DNA of 9,526 nt. Source: Cyanobacteria bacterium NC_groundwater_1444_Ag_S-0.65um_54_12. Its GTDB lineage: Bacteria; Cyanobacteriota; Sericytochromatia; S15B-MN24; VGJW01. The stretch is taken from positions 1 to 9,526 of the forward strand of contig JACQUT010000069.1 of assembly GCA_016267585.1 (NCBI GenBank), read 5' to 3'. Shown one piece after another: positions 1 through 6,247 of the stretch. A program made the translations under genes and the position numbers. The stretch's first letter is position 1, and each line of letters starts with the position of its first letter. Under the pieces are notes generated by a model, which worked only from the letters and a program-made list of their open reading frames with translations, was not told the origin of the DNA and did no database searches.

Positions 1-324
1 AACCGGCGCGGGTGGTGGGCTGGGGAGCTGGTGCAAAGTTTGGGCACGTGGAACGGGAGTAGGTAGTGGCAAGGGCCTTGGGGTAGGCGAAGGCAGTGTT
101 CGCGCTTTGTCCGGATATTGAATGTCAGAGTCAGCTTCGCGGGATGGCACAGCAGCCTTTGCCGTCTGCAGCGCTACCAGTCTGATGATGGCATCCGGAG
201 CGGGCGCCGGTACCTTTGATCGGGAAGCGACACGTGCCCGCAAAAAATCTGGGCCATGAACCGTCGCAAAAAAAAATAGCACATGCAAAGCAGCCGATAT
301 TACTAGCCAACGCCAACGAAGCAT
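1..324 (-). CDS. TonB-like energy transducer, N-terminal 108 codons (cut by window edge)
   Basis: Reading leftwards from the ATG at 324-322, the frame stays open for exactly 108 codons to base 1. The N-terminus is short and basic (MLRWRW), followed by one hydrophobic segment at about residues 7-21 (LVISAALHVLFFFAT). That segment holds S10 and H14, the SxxxH pattern known from the TonB membrane anchor that contacts ExbB/ExbD. A long Pro-rich stretch follows (about residues 38-44 and 78-108, with PSPTPRPLPLPTP), like TonB's periplasm-spanning linker. The C-terminal TonB domain would lie outside the window, so the family call rests on the anchor and linker only. TonB couples the proton motive force to outer-membrane transporters. 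The start lies 11 bases past the stop of the RseB-like gene and has no clear Shine-Dalgarno, which suggests translational coupling. Alternatives are another proline-rich bitopic protein such as a TolA-like or pilus-assembly protein. Confidence 0.62.
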   Translation of the reverse strand, partial: MLRWRWLVISAALHVLFFFATVHGPDFLRARVASRSKVPAPAPDAIIRLVALQTAKAAVPSREADSDIQYPDKARTLPSPTPRPLPLPTPVPRAQTLHQLPSPPPAPV

Positions 325-335
325 ATGGCATTTAC

Positions 336-1424
336 TTAGCGCTGGGATGCCGGCAACTGTAATGATTCACCCACCCTTTGTAGCTCTTCGGGATAGAGAT
401 CACCATAGGAAAAGACGATCACCTCGCCTTTTTCTGCACCGTAGTAGTTATAAGGAGCCTGGAAACTGATCTCTTGAAATTTTGCGACGAGTTTTAGCGC
501 AAAAGCTCCCGCCAAGAGCGTGACCCACAAATTAGGCTTGGCACGATATTGCACGTACAGCCAATTTACACCATCCGTATAGCTGAGCAACGTCATGCGG
601 CTGCCATAGAGTATGGGTAGCTGGATTCCATGAAGCGCAAAGCCTGCCGGGAGGAAAGTCGGTTGCCAGAGACTGGCACCCAGCACCTTTTCAGCTTCCG
701 GCACCGTCCGATAAGTAACGAAGCTGTTGTCTCGTGAGTTTGCCTTTAACTCGACAACATTGACATCGGGTACTACTCGCACTGCCAGGTCGAGTTCCCG
801 CGTTGGAACGAACTCGTCATAGAAGCTTTGAAAATAAGGCGGCAGATCAGCTCCCCAGGTACGTTCTTCGCGCAGGATCTGGAAATTATCTTTTGCTATC
901 CAGTAGCGATGACCTGGTACCAGATAACCGCTTTTGGGAGTTACGTTCAATATGTAGCAATCGCGTCCCGCGGCCTGAGTTACCAGGCTCGAGGCTTTGC
1001 TAGTTTCCTCGGAATACACCTGGAGGTCATAGTTGCGGTAGAGCAAATCGGGATTGGTAGTGATTTGTCCCAGGATGGTTGCCGTAAATTCGGTAGCTCC
1101 GGAAGGATTGTCGTTACTGAATAACAAGTTTTCGGCAGGGAAGTAAATATTGGCCCGGTTTTCCTTGAGCCAAAGGTTGACGTTTGCTAGTTTGCCCGGG
1201 TCCAGGATTACCACGCGATAATTCTGGTCATCTTGATAGGCTACTTGCATGGTAGCTCTCAAGCTGAGAGTTTGGCGGGTAAGGAGCTGTACGCGACGGC
1301 CTGCGAAGCTAACTTTGCCCTGGTGTTGTTGAATTTGTTCAACTAACTCCAGCGGTGTGATGGCTGAAGCTGGCTCCAGCAACATCAGCCAAACAACAAT
1401 AATTTTGTTGATCCACCCCATCAT
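336..1424 (-). CDS. RseB/MucB-like periplasmic protein (sigma-E regulator family)
   Basis: This is a 362-residue protein with a Sec signal peptide: charged N-terminus, hydrophobic run at about residues 8-16, and a probable signal peptidase I site after ASA (residues 19-21). The mature part resembles MucB/RseB. It has an N-terminal LolA/LppX-like beta domain (LELVEQIQQHQGKVSFAGRR, then a Y/W-rich strand region with GHRYWIAKDNFQILREE) and a smaller C-terminal domain with the LPAGF motif at 258-262. RseB proteins bind mislocalised lipoproteins or LPS and protect the anti-sigma factor RseA from proteolysis. No RseA or ECF sigma factor is visible here, so the exact role is open and a general envelope-sensing protein is possible. 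The start MM (1424 or 1421) is preceded by AGAGG five bases upstream. The gene ends 11 bases before the TonB-like start and follows the 84-aa gene after 109 bases. Confidence 0.6.
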   Translation of the reverse strand: MMGWINKIIVVWLMLLEPASAITPLELVEQIQQHQGKVSFAGRRVQLLTRQTLSLRATMQVAYQDDQNYRVVILDPGKLANVNLWLKENRANIYFPAENLLFSNDNPSGATEFTATILGQITTNPDLLYRNYDLQVYSEETSKASSLVTQAAGRDCYILNVTPKSGYLVPGHRYWIAKDNFQILREERTWGADLPPYFQSFYDEFVPTRELDLAVRVVPDVNVVELKANSRDNSFVTYRTVPEAEKVLGASLWQPTFLPAGFALHGIQLPILYGSRMTLLSYTDGVNWLYVQYRAKPNLWVTLLAGAFALKLVAKFQEISFQAPYNYYGAEKGEVIVFSYGDLYPEELQRVGESLQLPASQR

Positions 1425-1439
1425 TAGCGCCTCTTTCCA

Positions 1440-1460
1440 TTTATATAATAACTATATTCT
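1440..1460 (-). promoter_or_regulatory. AT-rich segment, possible internal -10 region before the RseB-like gene
   Basis: The 109-base gap between the 84-aa gene and the RseB-like gene has an A/T-rich core. On the minus strand it reads TATAGTTATTATATAAAT, with overlapping -10-like hexamers 20-35 bases before the start codon. I see no convincing -35 hexamer at the right spacing and no sigma-E type GGAACTT box, so a secondary promoter is only possible. Confidence 0.22.
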
Positions 1461-1527
1461 CCAGGGTGTGCTTTGCGCATCGACTGGACGAAAGCCAGAA
1501 ATCATCTCCTGGTGAGCAGTTACCTTC

Positions 1528-1554
1528 AACCGATCAGGCATTACTCGATCGGTT
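1528..1554. repeat. Perfect 8-bp inverted repeat across the stop of the 84-aa gene
   Basis: AACCGATC at 1528-1535 and GATCGGTT at 1547-1554 are exact reverse complements separated by 11 bases, and they enclose the TGA stop (1534-1536) of the 84-aa gene. In the minus-strand transcript this would form an 8-bp stem-loop. It is not followed by a U-tract (GAAGGTAACTGC follows), so it is not a standard intrinsic terminator. It could act as an mRNA-processing or 3'-stabilising hairpin that separates expression of the upstream and downstream genes. Confidence 0.5.
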
Positions 1555-1788
1555 CTTCATCACCCGTTCGACGATGGCATCCGCCATGACCTCATAGTTA
1601 TTACGAATAATCTCGAGGTTGGAATTAGTATCGGGCGGAAAGAGCTTCAGCACTACTTGTTTAGGGTTCTCTAGATCGACTGACCATGGTAAGTAGCGAG
1701 CGGTTTTATCGGTCGAGTAGAAAAGAATACCGCAAAATAATTGGCCGTCTTTTCTCTCTATCACTATTTTCTCGATCTCGACGGTCAT
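1534..1788 (-). CDS. Small protein of unknown function, 84 aa
   Basis: I do not recognise a family. The 84-residue product has no signal peptide or membrane segment, so it is probably cytosolic. It starts with an alternating charged/hydrophobic strand (MTVEIEKIVIERKDG), has an aromatic middle (FCGILFYSTDK, YLPW) and ends in a likely amphipathic helix (NLEIIRNNYEVMADAIVERVMKN). It lies 48 bases downstream of the lipoprotein gene on the same strand, so the two are probably cotranscribed. A GGTGGG element 12 bases before the ATG is a weak, distant Shine-Dalgarno. The position within a consistent operon and the lack of a better competing frame support it as a real gene. Confidence 0.55.
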   Translation of the reverse strand: MTVEIEKIVIERKDGQLFCGILFYSTDKTARYLPWSVDLENPKQVVLKLFPPDTNSNLEIIRNNYEVMADAIVERVMKNRSSNA

Positions 1789-1836
1789 GTTTGACTTATA
1801 CCCACCAAGGATGGAACCTGGTAAGTTTTCGGGGTG

Positions 1837-3012
1837 TTATTCGATGTTTACCGATTCAGTGGCGCCGTTGGAGTAAGTGAGCAATACGGCATTTGCGCTG
1901 GCTGCTTTGAGCGTAGCTAGCTCGGTGCCGCCGGCGGTCCGGATTTCCCCATTCCGGAATACATGACCCGGACCGTAGCGAAATTCGATTGCGATTCCCG
2001 CTAGCGTCCTGATTATTTGCGTCGCCGTATCGGCCGCAATGTCGAACCGGCGTTCAAAGTTGACTGGCGTGCGGGCAGCGTCGGGCAGGATGATCGTGCC
2101 GCGTTGCGTGAACGCCTTGAGGGTAGCCTCCTTGGAGGTAACTTGCTGCAATACCATGCCATCTGGCCAAAGTTGCTGTTCATCTTCTACCAATGCTAGG
2201 TCATCCCCTTGGACTTGTGGCAAGTAGCCGGTGAGAATTTTGCGAATAACGAACGGCTGTCCGCTAAGCGCGGGAACAGCAGGAAGATCGAAACGGAGAT
2301 CTTTGCTCGTTTGAATCGTTCGCCATTCACGCTCCCTGCCTCCCGGCACCTCCGGGAAATACACGCGATCGATGGTCACCGTGCCACGTATGGGAGCAGG
2401 ATCGGCAATGATCTCTAATTCCATGCGTCTTGCCAACGTGCCAGGTGGGGCATCAGCCGGCGTGCTCCGCGTGGCTTCCGCGGAGATACGATGATGGCGC
2501 ATGATATCCGCATCCGGCACATCCAGTGAGCCGGTGGCGGTAGCGCGGTTGCGGGTACGCGAGACTATGCTGCGATAGTGGGTGGGATCCTCCAGCAAAC
2601 CATAAGTCCAGGTGCCGTCAGGTAGCGGTGCCTCGCTCAATACCAGCAAGTTACTGAAAAGCGCCATTGTTCGATAAGCATTACTATTGTTGCTTATCAA
2701 CTGGTAACCGTCGCCGCGATCCTTGAGCAGGCCCTTTTTGGTGACAAAAACAATACCGCCGTCATGTATGACCTTTACCGGATCGGTCGTGGCGATCGAA
2801 ATGGTCGGTGGGTTGCTCCGGGTATCATTCACCTTGACCGTCGCGCTATTTTCGGTAGCTTTTTCGCCCGTCTGGGGATTGACTTCAAACACCGGCTCAC
2901 TGGTTGGAACTAACCCGCCAAATTGGCAGGCGGTAAGAGCGAGACAAGCAGACAGGCCAATCAGGACTTGTTGCGGCAATCTTGGAGGTTGGCCAACGGT
3001 CAGGCTAGTCAT
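1837..3012 (-). CDS. Uncharacterised lipoprotein, 391 aa
   Basis: The N-terminus carries a lipoprotein signal: a hydrophobic segment from about residue 16, then the lipobox LTAC with the acylated Cys at 29, followed by QFGG. The residue after Cys is not Asp, which by the E. coli rule would favour sorting to the outer membrane. After a linker of low complexity (about 35-70, rich in T, N, S and E) comes a largely beta-looking body with GGIVFVTKKG, LLVLSEAPLPDGTWTYGLL and a C-terminal part (about 315-391) including FDIAADTATQIIRTLAGIAIEFRY. That last stretch faintly recalls short secretin/TonB (STN) domains, but this is a guess. I recognise no family for the whole protein. The start at 3012 is supported by GAGGA nine bases upstream, inside the palindrome GAGGATCCTC (3017-3026). 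It is the first gene of the leftward operon. Confidence 0.65.
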   Translation of the reverse strand: MTSLTVGQPPRLPQQVLIGLSACLALTACQFGGLVPTSEPVFEVNPQTGEKATENSATVKVNDTRSNPPTISIATTDPVKVIHDGGIVFVTKKGLLKDRGDGYQLISNNSNAYRTMALFSNLLVLSEAPLPDGTWTYGLLEDPTHYRSIVSRTRNRATATGSLDVPDADIMRHHRISAEATRSTPADAPPGTLARRMELEIIADPAPIRGTVTIDRVYFPEVPGGREREWRTIQTSKDLRFDLPAVPALSGQPFVIRKILTGYLPQVQGDDLALVEDEQQLWPDGMVLQQVTSKEATLKAFTQRGTIILPDAARTPVNFERRFDIAADTATQIIRTLAGIAIEFRYGPGHVFRNGEIRTAGGTELATLKAASANAVLLTYSNGATESVNIE

Positions 3013-3070
3013 GAGAGAGGATCCTCGTATTCTTCAAGGGGGCTCCGCTCCTTGTGTTCCCCGGATTTAG

Positions 3071-3082
3071 CGATTCGAATCG
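3071..3082. promoter_or_regulatory. 12-bp perfect palindrome, candidate operator
   Basis: CGATTCGAATCG is a perfect palindrome in the divergent intergenic region. It abuts the -10-like hexamer of the leftward lipoprotein gene and would cover its transcription start. This is a classical position for a repressor site, but no known operator consensus is recognised. Confidence 0.35.
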
Positions 3083-3088
3083 ATCATA
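3083..3088 (-). promoter_or_regulatory. Possible -10 box (TATGAT) for the lipoprotein operon
   Basis: On the minus strand this reads TATGAT, one mismatch from the sigma-70 -10 consensus. It would place the start of transcription near 3076, giving a leader of about 64 bases before the ATG at 3012. The -35 region 16-18 bases upstream is poor, so the promoter would need an activator or be weak. Confidence 0.3.
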
Positions 3089-3151
3089 AGTCAGCAGCCT
3101 AACGGACGCATAACGAGTCGACGATTCCCGGCAGTTACGCCGGCCGTTGCC

Positions 3152-3165
3152 ACTGGCTTGCCAGT
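3152..3165. promoter_or_regulatory. 14-bp inverted repeat overlapping the -35 region, candidate operator
   Basis: ACTGGC-TT-GCCAGT forms two perfect 6-bp arms around a 2-base centre. It ends six bases before the extended -10 element, so it covers the place where a -35 hexamer would lie. That position suits an operator or activator site controlling the regulator-bio operon. It does not resemble the BirA box (TTGTAAAC/GTTTACAA). Confidence 0.4.
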
Positions 3166-3170
3166 CTCCA

Positions 3171-3179
3171 TGCTACAAT
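3171..3179 (+). promoter_or_regulatory. Extended -10 promoter (TGCTACAAT) for the regulator-bio operon
   Basis: TGC followed by TACAAT fits the extended -10 class (TGn plus a hexamer one mismatch from TATAAT). The -35 at 17-bp spacing is CACTGG, which is poor, as is common for extended -10 promoters. Transcription would begin near 3186. The ATG at 3178 overlaps the -10 box and would not be in this mRNA. Confidence 0.45.
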
Positions 3180-3216
3180 GCGGGGTGTTTGCGGTGGAAA
3201 AGCGGCAATTATTGCA

Positions 3217-6200
3217 ATGCATATGACTCTGCTGCGACGAAAACTGACCATTCCGCCGGTTTGGGAGGGTGCAGTTCGGCGCGAGCGTTTAGTTAGCATG
3301 TTAAACACGGCAATCAAAGCGGGTTCCCATGTTGCGATGATTGCTGGCTCCGGTTACGGCAAGACGACCCTGCTGGCAGATTGGTGCCGACAGCAAGATC
3401 GCAACGCTGCCTGGCTTTCGCTAGATTCCGAGGATGCGGACCTCGATACTTTTTTGGCTTACCTGTTGGCGACCATCGAGTCAGTGCTGCCCGGTTTTCA
3501 TAGCGAAGCCCATGGCCTGCTCGAGCGGTCCCGGGAACGGCAGGGAGCCCTTGCTACCTTGACTACTTTACTTGCCGATCTAGATGAACAAGTCGATCGT
3601 GCTATTTTGCTGGTGCTTGACGATTATCACCTGGCAGAATCGTCATCATTGAACGAGTTAATAGTTCGCTTGATCAAGTACTTGCCAGCTCGGATCCGCT
3701 TGGTTCTGGCATCACGCACTATTCCGGAGATTAAGTTAAGAGCTTGGCAAGTCAAACGTGAACTTTGCGTACTGGGCGAAGTCGAGCTGGCTTTCGATCT
3801 GAATGAGCTGAAAAAGCTGCGACCAGATCTGTTAGCCGAGCAATTGTCTCCCCTCCTGGCAAGTTCTGGCGGTTGGCCAGCTGCCCTTGGCATGACTCCG
3901 GGCATGCTAGATGCCTATCTCGATGAGCAAGTGTTGCAGGGCCAACCAGCCGAGATCAAGCATTTTCTGGCGCTGGCAGCGATCGCCGAGTCTTTTGACG
4001 CCAAATTCTGCGAAGAAGCCTTGGGAATACCGTTCACTGACGAGCGGCGTGATTGGTTGCTGCGTCATCGCCTGATCTTGCCATTGGGCGAGGAACGTTT
4101 CGAGTTACCCCAACCGGTACGGAACATGCTGCGCCGACGCGGTCTTCCCGATATTTCGCGCGCGGATCGCCTGGTCTGGCAACGCCGCATCGGCGATTAT
4201 TTCTGGGGTCAGGGACAAGCCTTATCGGCTATTCGCTGCTGGATCGAAGCCGAGGAAGCCGACCGAGCAGCGAAACGCATAGTAGACATCGCTGAAGAAT
4301 GGCTACAGGCGGGGCGTCTGGAGGCACTTGCTCATGTTATCGATGCAGTAGGAACAGCAGGTAAGCAACCGGAACTATGGTTGGCCGAAGGTGAGATTCA
4401 CCGGCGCTGGGGCGACTTTGAACGAGCCCAGGAACGCTTCGAAAAAGCCCTGGCTGGATTTACCGCTACCGGCCATGAATATGGCAAGGCACTCTCTTAT
4501 TTGCGCCAGGCACAGGCCTTTGCCAGTTGTGGCCGGGTTGATTCGGCGCGGGATAATCTGGCCAAGGTGAAACCGACGCTCGCCAGCAACGATCGCTGGC
4601 AAGCCGATATGCTGAACCTGGAAGGTGGACTGGAACTCCTGGCAGGGCATGCCAAGTGCGCAGCAGAGCATTTTGAAGCTTCGCTCCGTCTAGCTCGCCG
4701 CATGAACGCTCCTTATGTCGAAGCCAGAGCAGCTCATAATCTGGGCGTCTGCTACACCAAGCTAGGTGAATTCAGGCAAGCCCTCGGCTATTATGACGCG
4801 GCGCTCTCTTGCGGCCAGAAACAGGACGTGCCGATGGTCTGGATGACTCCGATCAATCGTGCCTTGGTGCTAATTTATCTGGAGCGCGTGGCCCAAGCAC
4901 AGGCCGCGGCAGAGCAAGCTCTGGAAATGGTACGGCGTTTCAAGCTGGCTCGCGAGGAAGGCTATGCGCTCCGGACCCTTGGTTATGCTTACGTCAAGCA
5001 GAACGAATTTGATAGAGCTGCTAGCTGCTTTGAAGCGGCCGAACAGCTGGCACGGCGTGCCAGTGACCACCTGGGAATTGCCTACTCGCTGAATTATCGG
5101 GCTGATCTAGCCGCCATCAGTGGGGAAAGCGAAACGGCTTTGCGCCTGTCTGCTGAAGCCATGGAACTGGCAAGCGGAGCGGAGACACTGGTCCACACCA
5201 CGGAATTTGCCCATGTCCGGGCAAAAATCTTGGTCAGCGCCGGTCGGCATGCGGAGGCGCAACCACTGATCGAAAGTTTGTTGTCGCTGGCCAGTAATTC
5301 TGGCTACAAGTACTTGCAACATGAAGTGGAACGGCTGTCGGGTACCGTCGCGCGATCCGAAAAGCGGCTCGATGACGCCGAACGGCGTGAACAGCTAGCA
5401 CGAGAGCTGGCGGCATCAGAGGGTTATGGAGTTGCCGCAGCTTTTTCGCAGACTCGTATCACCCCAGAGCTTACCATACGCTGTTTCGGTGGAATGAAAA
5501 TTATCCGTCAAGGCAGTGAGATTGGCGAGCGAGAATGGCAGAGTGCTCGTGCCAAGCTGTTACTAGCCTTTTTGCTTTGCCACCCCGAAGGGGCCACGAA
5601 AAGTCGTCTACTCGAAGCACTTTATGCCTCGGAATCCACCACGGAAGCTTCTTTGCACATGAACCTCATGCGGCTGCGCAAGGCGCTGGAGCCCGAACTG
5701 GAGAAAGGCCAACCTTCGCGGTATGTATTGCGTTCGGAGGGGCTATACGTTTTCAACCGGCAGGCTCGCGTCTGGTTCGATGTATGGTCCTTTGAAAATG
5801 CTTTGCGCGCGACGCCACCCGGTCGGGAAGCCGCGGAAATTCGGCAGTTGCGTTTGGCGTTAGAACTCTATGCCGGTGATTTTTTGCCAGAATTCGACAA
5901 CGATTGGGTCATCGCTCTACGCCAGCGCTTCCGCGATCGTGCGCTGGGAGCTTGTCGGCGTCTGATTGTTCTCCTGGGTGAAAGTGAGCCGTCAGGAACG
6001 CTGGAGGTAGTGCAGCGTGCGCTGGAGATCGATCCACTGGCCGAGGAGTTCCATCGCGAAATTATCTTGCGCTTCCTGGAATCAGAAGAACCGCATCGCG
6101 CGCTAGAACACTATCAACTCTGTGAACGACGCTATCAGGAGATGCTAGGAATGAATCCCCCCGAGGATCTGGCAATGCTGGTGGCTGGGCTAAGAAACCA

Positions 6201-6222
6201 TCTCAAGTCATGGGAGACGTAG
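3217..6222 (+). CDS. MalT-like STAND ATPase regulator with C-terminal winged helix and BTAD domain
   Basis: The start at 3217 gives 1,001 residues. The upstream in-frame ATG at 3178 (1,014 aa) overlaps the -10 box, and the family N-terminus LLRRKLTIPP begins right after 3217/3223. Domains: an N-terminal STAND ATPase with Walker A GSGYGKTT (44-51, K49), Walker B ILLVLDDYH (about 130-138) and a sensor-like RLVLASRT; a long helical region with TPR-like repeats (about 360-740, for example RAAHNLGVCYTKLGEFRQAL); a winged-helix region (about 751-845) with LLLAFLLCHPEGATKSRLLEALY; and a bacterial transcriptional activator domain (about 852-996). The LuxR helix-turn-helix of MalT is replaced by the SARP-like wHTH/BTAD pair. 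Such proteins are ligand-triggered activators whose inducer binds the repeat region. The gene is followed 25 bases later by bioA on the same strand, so it may be autoregulated and control biotin synthesis. That role is inferred from position only. Confidence 0.85.
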   Translation: MHMTLLRRKLTIPPVWEGAVRRERLVSMLNTAIKAGSHVAMIAGSGYGKTTLLADWCRQQDRNAAWLSLDSEDADLDTFLAYLLATIESVLPGFHSEAHGLLERSRERQGALATLTTLLADLDEQVDRAILLVLDDYHLAESSSLNELIVRLIKYLPARIRLVLASRTIPEIKLRAWQVKRELCVLGEVELAFDLNELKKLRPDLLAEQLSPLLASSGGWPAALGMTPGMLDAYLDEQVLQGQPAEIKHFLALAAIAESFDAKFCEEALGIPFTDERRDWLLRHRLILPLGEERFELPQPVRNMLRRRGLPDISRADRLVWQRRIGDYFWGQGQALSAIRCWIEAEEADRAAKRIVDIAEEWLQAGRLEALAHVIDAVGTAGKQPELWLAEGEIHRRWGDFERAQERFEKALAGFTATGHEYGKALSYLRQAQAFASCGRVDSARDNLAKVKPTLASNDRWQADMLNLEGGLELLAGHAKCAAEHFEASLRLARRMNAPYVEARAAHNLGVCYTKLGEFRQALGYYDAALSCGQKQDVPMVWMTPINRALVLIYLERVAQAQAAAEQALEMVRRFKLAREEGYALRTLGYAYVKQNEFDRAASCFEAAEQLARRASDHLGIAYSLNYRADLAAISGESETALRLSAEAMELASGAETLVHTTEFAHVRAKILVSAGRHAEAQPLIESLLSLASNSGYKYLQHEVERLSGTVARSEKRLDDAERREQLARELAASEGYGVAAAFSQTRITPELTIRCFGGMKIIRQGSEIGEREWQSARAKLLLAFLLCHPEGATKSRLLEALYASESTTEASLHMNLMRLRKALEPELEKGQPSRYVLRSEGLYVFNRQARVWFDVWSFENALRATPPGREAAEIRQLRLALELYAGDFLPEFDNDWVIALRQRFRDRALGACRRLIVLLGESEPSGTLEVVQRALEIDPLAEEFHREIILRFLESEEPHRALEHYQLCERRYQEMLGMNPPEDLAMLVAGLRNHLKSWET

Positions 6223-6247
6223 CGAGGACCGTTGAAGGAACCGGTAG

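Noticed and set aside
131..331. 66-codon minus-strand ORF
   Set aside because: It overlaps the TonB-like frame that starts at 324. Its product is Cys-rich and has no family features, whereas the other frame has an SxxxH anchor and a proline-rich linker and stays open to the edge.
1528..1554. Intrinsic terminator
   Set aside because: The stem is only 8 bp with an 11-base loop and no T-tract follows in the direction of transcription.
3017..3026. GAGGATCCTC palindrome as an operator
   Set aside because: It coincides with the Shine-Dalgarno of the lipoprotein gene and is short, so the ribosome-binding site explains it sufficiently.
3013..3216. BirA-type biotin operator
   Set aside because: No TTGTAAAC...GTTTACAA-like dyad was found in the promoter region. 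The inverted repeats present have unrelated sequences.
3627..3905. Antisense and alternative-frame ORFs within the regulator and bio genes (for example this one, 4375-4671 and 7388-7960)
   Set aside because: They are shadows of strongly supported coding regions, with low-complexity or Arg/Ser-rich translations and no recognisable domains.
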